A stretch of 64,000 bases of DNA from Pararobbsia silviterrae (GTDB lineage: Bacteria > Pseudomonadota > Gammaproteobacteria > Burkholderiales > Burkholderiaceae). Numbering within the stretch: position 1 is the stretch's first letter; every line of letters begins with the position of its first letter. This document shows, in pieces, positions 17,412 to 26,965 of the stretch. The translations under genes were made by a program, and so were the position numbers. The notes beneath the pieces are model-generated. The model saw nothing but the letters and a program-made list of their open reading frames with translations. It was not told the origin of the DNA and made no database searches. Location of the stretch: NCBI RefSeq assembly GCF_003628125.1, contig NZ_RBZU01000009.1, forward strand, positions 1 to 64,000. The letters are read 5' to 3'.

Positions 17412-18940
17412 AGACTGCGAAGTGGCGTCCGATGATCGAAGGCTTGCGCGCCGCCCGGCGTGACACGCGCGACGTGTCGCGCCTCGCCTATGCGGCGGGC
17501 GGCGTGTTCGCGCTCGCGGGCATGCTGTCGGGCTGCACGGTCGGTCCCGACTACAAGGCGCCGGTAAGCGATGCGCCGCCCGCGTGGAAGACGGACTCGT
17601 ACTGGAAGCTTGCGCAGCCCTCGCATGCGGACGAGCACCCGGACTGGTGGGCGATGTTCGACGAGCCCGACCTCGATACGCTCGAACAGCAGGCGCTCGA
17701 TCACAATCAGACGCTCGCGGCCGCGCTCGCGCATTACGACGCGTCGCGCGCGACGCTCGCGAACGCATCGGCGCAGCTCGTGCCCGAAGTCGACGTCGGT
17801 GCAAGCGCCGCACGCGCGAAGACCTCGAAGAACCGGCCGTTGTCGGCATATGGCACGCCGAATTATTCGGTCACGCAGAACGATCTGACGGTCGGCCCGC
17901 AGATCAATTACGACCTCGATCTTTTCGGCCGCATCCGGCGGCAGATCGAGGGCGCGCGCGCATCGTCCGATCAGTCGCGCGACGATCTCGCGAACGCGCG
18001 GCTCGTGCTGACGACCGATCTCGCGAGCGATTATTTCTCGCTGCGCGAACTCGATGCCGAAATCGACGTGCTCAATCGTTCGGTCGAGCTCCAGCAGAAG
18101 GCGCTCGACTATGTGAACAATCAGCACGAGCTCGGCGCGGTGTCGGGTCTCGACGTGCTTCAGCAACAGTCGCAGCTCGATGCGACGCGCGTGCAGGCGC
18201 AGCTTCTGTTGCAGCAACGCGCACAGTTCGAACATGCGATCGCCGCGCTGGCGGGCGTCGCCGCGCCGCAATTCTCGATCGACCCGAAAGTCGAACGCAC
18301 GGCGATTCCGAAGATCGCGCTCGGCGTGCCGAGCGATCTGATGCAGCGTCGTCCCGACATCGCATCGGCGGAGCGCGCGATGGCGGCGGCCAACGCGCAG
18401 ATCGGCGTCGCGAAGGCGGCGTTCTATCCGAGCGTGTCGTTGAACCCGGCGATCGGCTGGCAAAGCACCGATTTCGCGAGCCTGTTCTCGGCGCCGAGTC
18501 TCATGTGGACGATCGGCACGATGGCGACGCAGGTGATCTTCGACGGCGGACGCCGTTCGGCGAACGTCGATTTCGCGAACGACCAATACCGCGCGGCCGA
18601 AGCGACGTACCGGCAGACGGTGCTCACGGCGTTCCAGCAAGTGCAGGACGGCATCACGGGGCTGTCCGTGCTCGACGGCGCGGCGGCGCAGTCGCATGCG
18701 GCGGTCGGCGATGCGCAACGACTGCTCTCGCTCGCGAACGACCGCTATTCGGGCGGCCTCGTCGCGTACCTCGATGTCATCACGGCCCAGCAGTCGCTGC
18801 TCACGAGCGAACGCCAGGACGTCCAGATTCATGGGCAGCAGCTCACCTTGTCGGTCTCGCTCGTCAAGGCGCTCGGCGGCGGTTGGGCGGTGACGGCGCC
18901 GGCGGTCACGCAGCCGAGCGTGGCGAGCGCGCACGATTGA
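17408..18940 (+). CDS. Outer membrane efflux lipoprotein, NodT/OprM family
   Basis: This encodes 510 residues from GTG 17408, which overlaps the adaptor stop and has a strong AAGGAGG at 17396-17402. The lipobox LSGC gives lipid-anchored Cys43, followed by TVGPDYKAP, the NodT-family start. Two OEP repeats are visible, each with a long helix pair: PDWWAMFDEPDLDTLEQQAL and NARLVLTTDLASDYFSLREL, and IASAERAMAAANAQIGVAKA with AFYPSVSLN. It is the trimeric channel of this tripartite pump. The last residues (TQPSVASAHD) are unstructured. No separate promoter is visible, so it is transcribed with the permease and adaptor. Confidence 0.93.
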   Translation: MKTAKWRPMIEGLRAARRDTRDVSRLAYAAGGVFALAGMLSGCTVGPDYKAPVSDAPPAWKTDSYWKLAQPSHADEHPDWWAMFDEPDLDTLEQQALDHNQTLAAALAHYDASRATLANASAQLVPEVDVGASAARAKTSKNRPLSAYGTPNYSVTQNDLTVGPQINYDLDLFGRIRRQIEGARASSDQSRDDLANARLVLTTDLASDYFSLRELDAEIDVLNRSVELQQKALDYVNNQHELGAVSGLDVLQQQSQLDATRVQAQLLLQQRAQFEHAIAALAGVAAPQFSIDPKVERTAIPKIALGVPSDLMQRRPDIASAERAMAAANAQIGVAKAAFYPSVSLNPAIGWQSTDFASLFSAPSLMWTIGTMATQVIFDGGRRSANVDFANDQYRAAEATYRQTVLTAFQQVQDGITGLSVLDGAAAQSHAAVGDAQRLLSLANDRYSGGLVAYLDVITAQQSLLTSERQDVQIHGQQLTLSVSLVKALGGGWAVTAPAVTQPSVASAHD

Positions 18941-19116
18941 AGCGATGCGGCGCGGTGCGTGCCGCGCTCGGGATTCGGCGGAGTTTCGATGTGGGATTCG
19001 ACGTTCGATTCGGCGTGCGCACACGCGCCGTATCGCGCGGGAGCAACTGTACGTAAGGCACGGTGCGATGCCGGCTTGAAGGCAGCTCGTATAATGCGGA
19101 CATAACAGGTGCTGCG

Positions 19117-19803
19117 ATGAAAGTTCTGATAGTGGAGGATGAGCACAAGGTCGTCGATTACTTGCGCTCGGGCCTTGGCGAACAGGGCTGGGTCGTCGAT
19201 GTGGCGCGCGATGGGGAGGAGGGGACGCATCTCGCGCTCGAATTCGACTACGACGTGATCGTGCTCGACGTGATGCTGCCTCGGCGCGATGGATTCGGGG
19301 TGCTCAAGGCCCTGCGCGCGCGCAAATCGACGCCTGTGATCATGTTGACCGCCCGCGATCAGATCAACGATCGCGTGCGGGGGTTGCGCGAAGGCGCGGA
19401 CGACTATCTGACGAAGCCGTTTTCGTTTCTCGAACTCGTCGAACGTCTGCATGCGCTCGCGCGCCGCACGCGTGTCCAGGAGTCGACGCTGCTCGCGATC
19501 GGCGATCTCTATGTCGATCTGATCGGCCGCCGCGCGACGCGCGAAGGCGTGCGTCTCGATCTGACGGCAAAGGAGTTTCAGTTGTTGAGCGTACTCGCCC
19601 GGCGTCACGGCGATATTCTGTCGAAGGCCGCGATTACCGAGCTTGTCTGGGACGTCAATTTCGAAAGCCAGGCGAATGTCGTCGAAACGGCGATCAAACG
19701 TCTGCGTGCGAAGCTCGACGGCCCGTTCCGGACCAAAATGTTGCATACCGTGCGCGGCATGGGCTACGTGCTCGAAATCCGCGACGAAGCGAGCCCTTCT
19801 TGA
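19117..19803 (+). CDS. OmpR/PhoB-type response regulator (CusR/IrlR-like)
   Basis: This encodes 228 residues from ATG 19117, the natural MKVLIVEDEHK start. The receiver domain has acidic residues E7/D8, phospho-acceptor D51 (VIVLDVMLPRRDGFG) and the conserved TKP lysine near 100. The C-terminal winged helix contains LTAKEFQLLSVLARRHGDIL, NVVETAIKRLRAKLD and MLHTVRGMGYVLE. This matches the heavy-metal response regulator subgroup (CusR, CzcR, IrlR). The stop overlaps the kinase start by 4 bp (TTGA). It lies 176 bp after the RND operon and is the obvious candidate regulator for it. Confidence 0.92.
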   Translation: MKVLIVEDEHKVVDYLRSGLGEQGWVVDVARDGEEGTHLALEFDYDVIVLDVMLPRRDGFGVLKALRARKSTPVIMLTARDQINDRVRGLREGADDYLTKPFSFLELVERLHALARRTRVQESTLLAIGDLYVDLIGRRATREGVRLDLTAKEFQLLSVLARRHGDILSKAAITELVWDVNFESQANVVETAIKRLRAKLDGPFRTKMLHTVRGMGYVLEIRDEASPS

Positions 19804-21275
19804 ACCGTTCGATTGCCCGCCGCCTGTCGTTGCTGTTCGCGATCGCCGCACTGGTCGTGTTCGCGCTCGTCGGTACGGGCTTGTTCGTCGTCTTGCGCGT
19901 GCAGCTCGACCGGCATTTGCGCGAGTCGCTCGATGACCGCACGGAGATCGCGCGAATCATCGTCTATCACGCGGTCACGCCCGAGAAGTGGCGCATCGCG
20001 CGCGAGAAGCTCACCGATATGACGCCGCGCGACGGCACCGCGTATTTCGCGGTCTGGAGCGACGATCCGAACTATCAGTTCGGCCATCCCTTGCAAGGAC
20101 GCCTGGTCAAGTCCTGGACCGATGGGTATGAGCGGATTCGCCCGGACGACCGCGAATTCGACATGCTGACGAACACGATGACGTTGCCGCCGTATCTGGG
20201 CCGGCCCGCCGTGCACGTGCAGGTCGCGGCCGGATATCTCGCGAATTCGCACACGATGCGCTCGTTCGGGCTCGCGCTCGCGGGCCTGTCGGGCCTGGGC
20301 TCGCTGCTCGTGCTGCTGTTGAGCCGCTGGGCCACGCGCATCGGGCTCGAACCGCTCGCGCGGCTCACGCGCGACGCATCCGAAGTGCGGCCGAACAATC
20401 GCTCGCAGCGGCTCGATACGCGATCGTTGCCATTCGAACTCGGCGATCTCGCGAACTCGTTCAACGGCGCGCTCGAACGGCTCGACGGCGCGTACGGCCG
20501 GCTTGAATCGTTCAATGCCGATGTCGCGCACGAGTTGCGCACGCCGGTGACGATCCTGATCGGCCAGACGGAGGTCGCATTGAGCCGCGATCGATCGGTC
20601 GAGAGTCTGCGCACGACGCTGCAGTCGAATCTCGAGGAATTCGAACGCATGCGCGCGATCGTCAACGATATGCTGTTCCTCGCGCGCGCCGATCAAGGCG
20701 AACGCGCGACGGGCCTCGTCGATCTCGCGCTCGAAGCCGAGGTCGCGCATACGCTCGAATTCCTTGAAATTCCGCTTGAGGAAGCGGGTGTGACGGCCAT
20801 CGCGACCGGTGTCGCGCATGCATCGGTCAATCGCGCGCTGTTCGGGCGCGCATTGACGAACCTCGTGATGAACGCGATCCAGCATTGCGGGCCGGGCGCG
20901 GCGATTCATGTGTCGCTCGAACGGCTCGGCGACCAGATTCTCGTCTCGGTCGCGAATCCGGGCGCGCGGATCGACGTCGACGTGCTCGATCATCTGTTCG
21001 ACCGTTTCTATCGCGCCGAGGCGTCGCGCAGCAATAGCCGCGAAAACCATGGTCTCGGACTCGCGATCGTCAAGGCGATCGCGGGCATGCATCGCGGCAC
21101 GGTGTTCGCGACGAGCATCAACGGCATCAACACCTTCGGTTTTTCGGTCGCGGCGCCCGATCCCGATCCCGCGCAACTGGCGCGCGACGCGCGCATGACC
21201 GTGCCGGACGAAGCCACGGTCCGCGGCTGGAATCTGTCGAACGACGCGCGCGCGGCGACGGATCCCGGACGTTGA
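19800..21275 (+). CDS. Two-component sensor histidine kinase, heavy-metal sensor type
   Basis: This encodes 491 residues from a TTG start overlapping the regulator stop. TM1 is at ~13-33 (LFAIAALVVFALVGTGLFVV). A periplasmic domain of ~120 residues and TM2 at ~154-175 follow, then a HAMP linker (GLEPLARLTRDASEVRP). HisKA has ESFNADVAHELRTPVTI with His244. HATPase has NLVMNAIQHC (N box), VANPGARIDVDVLDHLFDRF (G1/F) and GLGLAIVKAIAGMHRG (G2). It is the partner of the adjacent response regulator. The ligand is not evident and no His/Met-rich metal motif stands out in the sensor domain. Confidence 0.92.
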   Translation: MNRSIARRLSLLFAIAALVVFALVGTGLFVVLRVQLDRHLRESLDDRTEIARIIVYHAVTPEKWRIAREKLTDMTPRDGTAYFAVWSDDPNYQFGHPLQGRLVKSWTDGYERIRPDDREFDMLTNTMTLPPYLGRPAVHVQVAAGYLANSHTMRSFGLALAGLSGLGSLLVLLLSRWATRIGLEPLARLTRDASEVRPNNRSQRLDTRSLPFELGDLANSFNGALERLDGAYGRLESFNADVAHELRTPVTILIGQTEVALSRDRSVESLRTTLQSNLEEFERMRAIVNDMLFLARADQGERATGLVDLALEAEVAHTLEFLEIPLEEAGVTAIATGVAHASVNRALFGRALTNLVMNAIQHCGPGAAIHVSLERLGDQILVSVANPGARIDVDVLDHLFDRFYRAEASRSNSRENHGLGLAIVKAIAGMHRGTVFATSINGINTFGFSVAAPDPDPAQLARDARMTVPDEATVRGWNLSNDARAATDPGR

Positions 21276-21297
21276 CCGTCCGGCATCACACCACGGC

Positions 21298-21771
21298 TTA
21301 CATCACGGCTGCAGACGGCAGCTCGCCCCATTGGACGAGGATCTTCTGGATGCTGCGCGCATATTCGTCGCGCAGCTTCGGCGACTCGGAGTGATAGGCG
21401 CCGACCGCGCGCCACGTGTTGCCGTACTTGACCATCTTCTGTTTGAGCAGCCACGACGCGACGAAGATGTTGACGCAGGCATCGGTCAACGCGCGATGCG
21501 GAACGCCCTGTTTCGCGAGATCGCCGAAATGCACCGAATTGATCTGAAGCTGGCCCACGTCGATCGAGCCGTTCGCGTTGTGCGTGACGGCGCTCGCATC
21601 GCCTTTCGATTCATACCACGCGATCGCGCGCAGGATCGACGGATTGACGCCTTGATAGACCGCGGCCTTCATGAAGCAGTCTTCGTCGGCGTGCGCGATG
21701 CCGCTCGTCATGCAGAGCGCGAAGCCGGCGGCGCCGATGAGTCGCGACATGCTCGACAGCGCGCGGCGCAT
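21298..21771 (-). CDS. Exported lytic transglycosylase (SLT, VirB1/IpgF-like)
   Basis: This encodes 157 residues if it starts at ATG 21771 (MRRALSSMSRLIG). ATG 21750 and a GTG at 21903 with GGAG upstream are alternatives, but the extra N-terminus is low-complexity. A signal peptide ends TSGIAHA. The SLT domain follows: CFMKAAVYQGVNPSILRAIA, catalytic Glu in WYESKGDASA, NGSIDVGQLQINSVHF, and YNxxR-like KYGNTWRAVGAYHSESPKLR. Such small enzymes open peptidoglycan for secretion systems or pili. It is the last gene of a minus-strand trio with two small exported proteins; no other apparatus gene is near. Confidence 0.85.
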   Translation of the reverse strand: MRRALSSMSRLIGAAGFALCMTSGIAHADEDCFMKAAVYQGVNPSILRAIAWYESKGDASAVTHNANGSIDVGQLQINSVHFGDLAKQGVPHRALTDACVNIFVASWLLKQKMVKYGNTWRAVGAYHSESPKLRDEYARSIQKILVQWGELPSAAVM

Positions 21772-21927
21772 GCGTGCATGTGCGCGCGCGCGTGTGCGAG
21801 TTGGGGGGCGCGTCTGCGCACATGAAGCGGCTGCGCTCGATGACGCGATACGCGCATGCCGGGGGGCGGCGGCGGGGCGGGGCAGGATGGCGGCGAAGTT
21901 CACGGGGGGTGGTCTCCGAGGGGGGGA

Positions 21928-22332
21928 TTACTTCTGCATCGCGTGGTCGATTTCTTCTTCGACGGAATTGAGGTAATTCCGTGATGTATCGGACACGACC
22001 ATATGCGGGGTCGGCATATCGTTCTTGATCTTCGGGCCGCCCTTCTTGCGCGAAGGTTTGGGCGGCGGATCGTCGTCGCCGCTCGACGGCGGCAGCATTG
22101 CGAGTGTCGGCAGCGGCGGATACACCTTGTCGGGGGCCGCGGACGCGGGGGCGGCGGCCGAGGCGCCCGAAGCGGCCTTTGCCGCGGACGGGTCGGCATG
22201 CGCGTGCAAGGCGGTCGCGGCAAGCAGCGTGGCCACGAAGATCGGCGTGGCGCGATGGAGCGCGCGGCGCGGCGCGTGTGGCGCGCCGAAGCGGGCCAGG
22301 CGCAAACGTGATGAGAAAGACGGTCGGATCAT
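21928..22332 (-). CDS. Small exported proline/serine-rich protein, unknown function
   Basis: I do not recognise this 134-residue protein. A basic N-terminus and a hydrophobic stretch (TPIFVATLLAATALHAHA) form a likely signal peptide of ~46 residues. The mature part starts with an Ala/Ser-rich linker, continues through PPLPTLAMLPP and DDDPPPKPSRKKGGPKIK, and ends in a short conserved-looking helix (SDTSRNYLNSVEEEIDHAMQ). It starts 12 bp after the lipoprotein gene stop and precedes the lytic transglycosylase, so the three probably form an operon with an envelope role. Confidence 0.65.
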   Translation of the reverse strand: MIRPSFSSRLRLARFGAPHAPRRALHRATPIFVATLLAATALHAHADPSAAKAASGASAAAPASAAPDKVYPPLPTLAMLPPSSGDDDPPPKPSRKKGGPKIKNDMPTPHMVVSDTSRNYLNSVEEEIDHAMQK

Positions 22333-22344
22333 GATCGCGTTCGC

Positions 22345-22740
22345 TTAGGGCGTGGTCTTGATCGACACGCTGTACGGGTCGGCCGTGCCGGCCGTCAAAT
22401 TCTCGAGCGTGATGTCGCCCGCGCGTTGCGGCGGCACGCCGTGCCAGATCGCCTGGTTCAGATAGCGGAAATCCTGCGACAGCGCGACGACGCGTATCGT
22501 CGTCTGGCGTTTCTGCGCGGCCGCGAGCGCACCCGCTTTCGTCAGGATCGCCGTGAGCTGCGGATCGTGCGCGCCGAGCGCATCGGGGGGAATCGTGAAG
22601 TCGATGACTTCGTTGGCCGGCTTGACCGGTTTGGGGGGCGGCGCGGCGGCTGTCGTCACGGGTTGGACCGGCGCGCAGCCGGTCAGCAGCGCGACGAGCG
22701 ACAGGGCAGCGCAGCAGACGGAACGCCCTCGCATCTTCAC
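22345..22740 (-). CDS. Small lipoprotein, unknown function
   Basis: This encodes 131 residues from GTG 22740, chosen because GGGAGAG lies 6 nt upstream; ATG 22755 would place that site inside the gene. It has a signal peptide with lipobox LLTGC, a Pro/Ala linker (AAAPPPKPVKPANEV) and a small alpha/beta domain (LTAILTKAGALAAAQKRQ, TIRVVALSQDFRYLNQAIWH) ending SVSIKTTP. No family was recognised. The size and neighbours resemble accessory lipoproteins encoded beside pilus or secretion transglycosylases, but this is inference only. It is the first gene of the minus-strand trio. Confidence 0.65.
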   Translation of the reverse strand: MKMRGRSVCCAALSLVALLTGCAPVQPVTTAAAPPPKPVKPANEVIDFTIPPDALGAHDPQLTAILTKAGALAAAQKRQTTIRVVALSQDFRYLNQAIWHGVPPQRAGDITLENLTAGTADPYSVSIKTTP

Positions 22741-23067
22741 AGGTGACTCTCCCATGGATTAAACGGGCCAACATGGCTTACTTGCGTGTTTTCGGCACCC
22801 CGTCCCTAAAACTTGATTTCGAATACGTAACTGTTTGTAAATGGGGAATGTTTAGCTAAAGCGCGCGTCGCGCGAATAAAAATATTCGTCACATTTCGCG
22901 TGCTTTTGCGGTGATCTCCCTATTGTTTGCACCTCGTACGTATGGCGAACTGCAGGTTTTCGCGCTAAGGATCGAAGCGGGCGCTCAAGCTTTCAATACG
23001 CTGTACGTCGTCGATTCGGCGGTGGATTCCGCGGTCGATGCGGGCGATCTATATCGGAAACACATTC
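22741..23067. promoter_or_regulatory. Divergent promoter region with CGAATA-AAAA-TATTCG dyad
   Basis: This 327-bp space between the lipoprotein operon and the glucarate dehydratase-like gene has no supported gene. It is AT-rich at 22800-22900 and has a perfect 6-bp dyad with an AAAA centre (22873-22888), a possible operator for either side. Confidence 0.4.
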
Positions 23068-24339
23068 ATGAAGATCATTGCCGTGCGTGTCACGCCGATC
23101 GCGATCAGCGATCCGCCTTTGCTCAATGCCAGCGGTGTCCATGAGCCCTATGCGCTGCGCTCGATCATCGAGGTCGAGGCTGATAACGGGCTGATCGGTC
23201 TGGGCGAGACCTACGGCGACAAGCCCGTGCTCGATGCATTGCTGCACGTCAAGGACCGTCTCAAGGGCTTGAGTCCCTTCGATCTCAACGGGCTCTGGCA
23301 ACGCGTGGTCTCGGCCTCGTTAGGGACGACGGCGAGCGTCGCATCGATCGAACTCGATCTCGCGCCGGGTTCGCGCGAGGACAAAAAGGAACTCAAGATC
23401 TTTGCGGGTTTCGAAGTCGCGTTCCTCGATCTTCAAGCGCGCGCGCTCGGCATTCCCGTCCATGAACTGCTTGGCGGCGCGGTGCGCCGCAGCGTGCCGT
23501 TTTCCGCGTATTTATTCTTCAAGTTCGCCAGTGACGTCGATCCGTCGTATCAGCCCGATCCATGGGGCGAAGCGCTCGATAGCGCGCAGATCGTCGAGCA
23601 GGCGCGCACGATGATCGACCGATACGGTTTCGGCAGCATCAAGCTCAAGGCGGGCGCGCTCGATCCCGAGCATGAGGTCGCGTGTCTGAAGGCGCTCAAG
23701 CGGGCCTTCCCCGATCATCCGTTGCGGATCGATCCGAATGCGAACTGGTCGCTGCAGACCTCGATTCGCATGGCCGAGCATCTGCAAGGCGATCTCGAGT
23801 ATTACGAGGATCCGACGCCCGATCTCGAAGGCATGGCCGCGCTGCATCGCGCGACGGGATTGCCGCTTGCGACGAATATGGTCGTGACCGATCTCGCGGA
23901 ATTTCGCCGCAATATCGCGCTGGGCGCGGTCCAGATCATCCTGTCCGATCATCACTACTGGGGCGGACTGCGCGCGACGCAAGCGCTGGCCGCGATGTGC
24001 GATACGTTCGGTCTGGGCCTGTCGATGCATTCGAATTCGCATCTCGGCATCAGTCTCATGGCGATGACGCATATCGCGGCGGCCGTGCCGAACCTGACCT
24101 ACGCATGCGACACGCACTATCCGTGGCAGGCCGATGAAGTGCTCAAGGGCGGACGCATTCCGATCGAGAACGGTTGCGTGACGCTCAGCGATGCGCCGGG
24201 GCTGGGCGTCGAGCTCGACTACGACGCACTCGGCGCATTGCATGAGCGCTATCTGCGCTGCGGGATTTCACAGCGCAACGACGTCGCGCAGATGCGCAAG
24301 CTCAAGCCCGGCTGGCAGCACGTGAAGGTACGGTATTGA
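23068..24339 (+). CDS. gudD: Glucarate dehydratase-like enolase superfamily enzyme
   Basis: This encodes 423 residues from ATG 23068 (MKIIAVRVTPIAISDPPLLN). The capping domain carries RSIIEVEADNGLIGLGETYG. In the barrel, FGSIKLKAG is the KxK general base motif. Metal ligands lie in LRIDPNANWS and LEYYEDPTPD, followed by LATNMVVTDLAE. The second base is in LSMHSNSHLGISLMAMTHIA, a near-signature of the glucarate dehydratase subgroup. The reaction expected is D-glucarate (or L-idarate) to 5-keto-4-deoxyglucarate. No transporter or aldolase lies beside it, so the symbol is given with reservation. Confidence 0.8.
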   Translation: MKIIAVRVTPIAISDPPLLNASGVHEPYALRSIIEVEADNGLIGLGETYGDKPVLDALLHVKDRLKGLSPFDLNGLWQRVVSASLGTTASVASIELDLAPGSREDKKELKIFAGFEVAFLDLQARALGIPVHELLGGAVRRSVPFSAYLFFKFASDVDPSYQPDPWGEALDSAQIVEQARTMIDRYGFGSIKLKAGALDPEHEVACLKALKRAFPDHPLRIDPNANWSLQTSIRMAEHLQGDLEYYEDPTPDLEGMAALHRATGLPLATNMVVTDLAEFRRNIALGAVQIILSDHHYWGGLRATQALAAMCDTFGLGLSMHSNSHLGISLMAMTHIAAAVPNLTYACDTHYPWQADEVLKGGRIPIENGCVTLSDAPGLGVELDYDALGALHERYLRCGISQRNDVAQMRKLKPGWQHVKVRY

Positions 24340-24376
24340 ATGCGGGCCGGCTTCGCGTCTGCGGTCGATCGACGAT

Positions 24377-25246
24377 TCAGGCCGCGGATTTGATATGCGG
24401 CTTTGGATCGCCTGACGGGGTTTGCCCGGTCAGCGCGACCGTCAGCGCGGGATTCAGGCTGTCGATCATCGCGCTTGGAATCAGGATCGTCGCGCCGCGT
24501 TCCTTGGTCGTTTCGTAGATGATGTTCATCGCGCGGAGCTGGAGCGCGGCCGGATGGTTTTCATAGATCTCCGAGGCTTCGACGAATTGCGAGGCCACGC
24601 GCGCTTCGGCCGCGCCGAGGATCACGCGTGCCTGCATTTCGCGTTCGGCCTGCGCCTGGCGCGACATCGCATCCTGCAGCGCGACGGGAATCGCGACGTC
24701 GCGAATCTCGACGGCGCTGACCGTGATGCCCCAGTCGGCTGTTTTGCGCGCGATTTCGTCGCGCAGATGGGTGTCGGCCGCACGCCGGTCCGAGAGCAGT
24801 GTCGCCAGCACCGAGTCGCCGATCATTTCGCGCAAGGACGTCTGCGCGACGCGGTCGATCGCTTGCTGATAGTCGGTGATTTCGAGCGCCGCCTTTTGCG
24901 CATCGAAGACGCGCCAGAACACGATCGCATCGACATTGACCGGTACGGTATCGCGCGTGAGCGCTTGTTCGGCGTTAAAGGCCGTGGTCTGGATGCGTTC
25001 GTCGATGACCGCGACGACGACGTCGATAAACGGCACGATCAGAAAGAACCCTGCGCCATGCACGCTATGCAGCTTGCCGACACGCAGGATCACGTATTTC
25101 TCCCAGGTATTCGCGACTTTGACCGAGAGCGCGACGAGTACCGCGACGATCAAAACCGGCGGCGCGAAATACGGATTCACCCAAATGCCGACCGCGACAC
25201 CGGCGGCGGCACACAGGACCGACAGCAAAAAAGTGATCGGATTCAT
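24377..25246 (-). CDS. SPFH/band-7 slipin (stomatin-like) membrane protein
   Basis: This encodes 289 residues from ATG 25246 with GGAGG 7 nt upstream; the frame runs further up through a repeat tract that is not coding-like. Residues 1-45 hold two hydrophobic segments (ITFLLSVLCAAAGVAVGIWV, VLIVAVLVALSVKV). A band-7 domain follows (KYVILRVGKLHSVHGAGFFL, DERIQTTAFNAEQALTRDTV, VNVDAIVFWRVFD, LREMIGDSVLATLLSDR). The C-terminus is a coiled coil (MSRQAQAEREMQARVILGAA) plus a short tail. Slipins organise membrane microdomains, often with an NfeD-type partner, which is absent here. It converges with the glucarate dehydratase gene. Confidence 0.88.
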   Translation of the reverse strand: MNPITFLLSVLCAAAGVAVGIWVNPYFAPPVLIVAVLVALSVKVANTWEKYVILRVGKLHSVHGAGFFLIVPFIDVVVAVIDERIQTTAFNAEQALTRDTVPVNVDAIVFWRVFDAQKAALEITDYQQAIDRVAQTSLREMIGDSVLATLLSDRRAADTHLRDEIARKTADWGITVSAVEIRDVAIPVALQDAMSRQAQAEREMQARVILGAAEARVASQFVEASEIYENHPAALQLRAMNIIYETTKERGATILIPSAMIDSLNPALTVALTGQTPSGDPKPHIKSAA

Positions 25247-25301
25247 GACATGGCCTCCATGGACATGACGCGATGCGAATTCACTATGCGCGCTTGCAAA
25301 G

Positions 25302-25405
25302 GCGATGTCATGCGCGATGTCATGCGCGATGTCACGGATGAGGCCATGCGTGAGGTCATGCCTAATATCACGCCTAATGCGACGCCTAATGTGACGCATG
25401 AGGCC
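25302..25405. repeat. Degenerate 12-bp tandem repeat (GCGATGTCATGC-type), ~8.5 units
   Basis: The first two units are identical GCGATGTCATGC. Later units drift (GCGATGTCACGG, GTGAGGTCATGC, CTAATATCACGC, CTAATGCGACGC, CTAATGTGACGC) but keep the 12-bp register. It lies between the slipin start and the candidate small RNA. Confidence 0.85.
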
Positions 25406-25410
25406 GGCCG

Positions 25411-25447
25411 AAAAAAAGCCCCGAACCGTCGGGGAACGGTGCGGGGC
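25411..25447 (-). terminator. Rho-independent terminator (minus strand)
   Basis: On the minus strand an arm GCCCCGCACCGT pairs with ACGGTTCGGGGC through one interior mismatch and is followed immediately by seven T. This is the clearest intrinsic terminator pattern on that strand, yet no protein gene ends here. Confidence 0.8.
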
Positions 25448-25498
25448 GAACAGACCAATCGCACACGGGGTGTGTGCAGGTCAAAAGTACCAAGTCGA
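25411..25498 (-). ncRNA. Candidate trans-acting small RNA (~88 nt)
   Basis: A minus-strand promoter-like pair (TTGACT at 25534-25529, 17-bp spacer, TGATCA at 25511-25506) would start a transcript near 25498. That transcript would run through a hairpin (GCACACACCCCGTGTGC) and end at the intrinsic terminator. The interval has no supported ORF, and the length and architecture fit an Hfq-type small RNA. Alternatively it is an attenuated leader of the slipin mRNA, whose start is 165 bp further down. The transcript itself is not proven. Confidence 0.45.
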
Positions 25499-25505
25499 TC
25501 CCGAT

Positions 25506-25534
25506 TGATCAGCGCGCAACCCAACACAAGTCAA
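25506..25534 (-). promoter_or_regulatory. Sigma70-like promoter for candidate small RNA
   Basis: A -35 element TTGACT (consensus TTGACA) lies 17 bp from a weak -10 TGATCA on the minus strand. The orientation and distance fit the terminator at 25411-25447. The remaining part of 25535-25773 holds no supported gene and is the upstream region of the acyl-CoA dehydrogenase operon. Confidence 0.4.
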
Positions 25535-25773
25535 ACTTTCTTGGGGTCTTTTTTACCGGGCGCGCGTTGTGTGATTGAAAGGATTTGAGCCGCGCCTCGA
25601 TCGACGGGCTCGGGGTTTGTACTGAAAACCCCCAGTTCTGCCGTGACGGATCGCGGGCGACGCGGTATAAAAGTGGACGATCGTGCGGAAAATGATCCGG
25701 GAGAGGCGGCTCGCCGTGAAAGCGGGGCGTCCGATCGCGGGATCGCCCGACGCGACATTTATCGGAGACGTGG

Positions 25774-26955
<1,182 letters not shown>

Positions 26956-26965
26956 GGCGCGCACG

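Noticed and set aside
25302-25405. Considered as iterons of a replication origin
   Set aside because: No initiator gene, DnaA box cluster or partition gene nearby.
25243-25527. Possible leader peptide on the minus strand upstream of the slipin
   Set aside because: No run of regulatory codons before the terminator hairpin, so an amino-acid attenuator is not supported.
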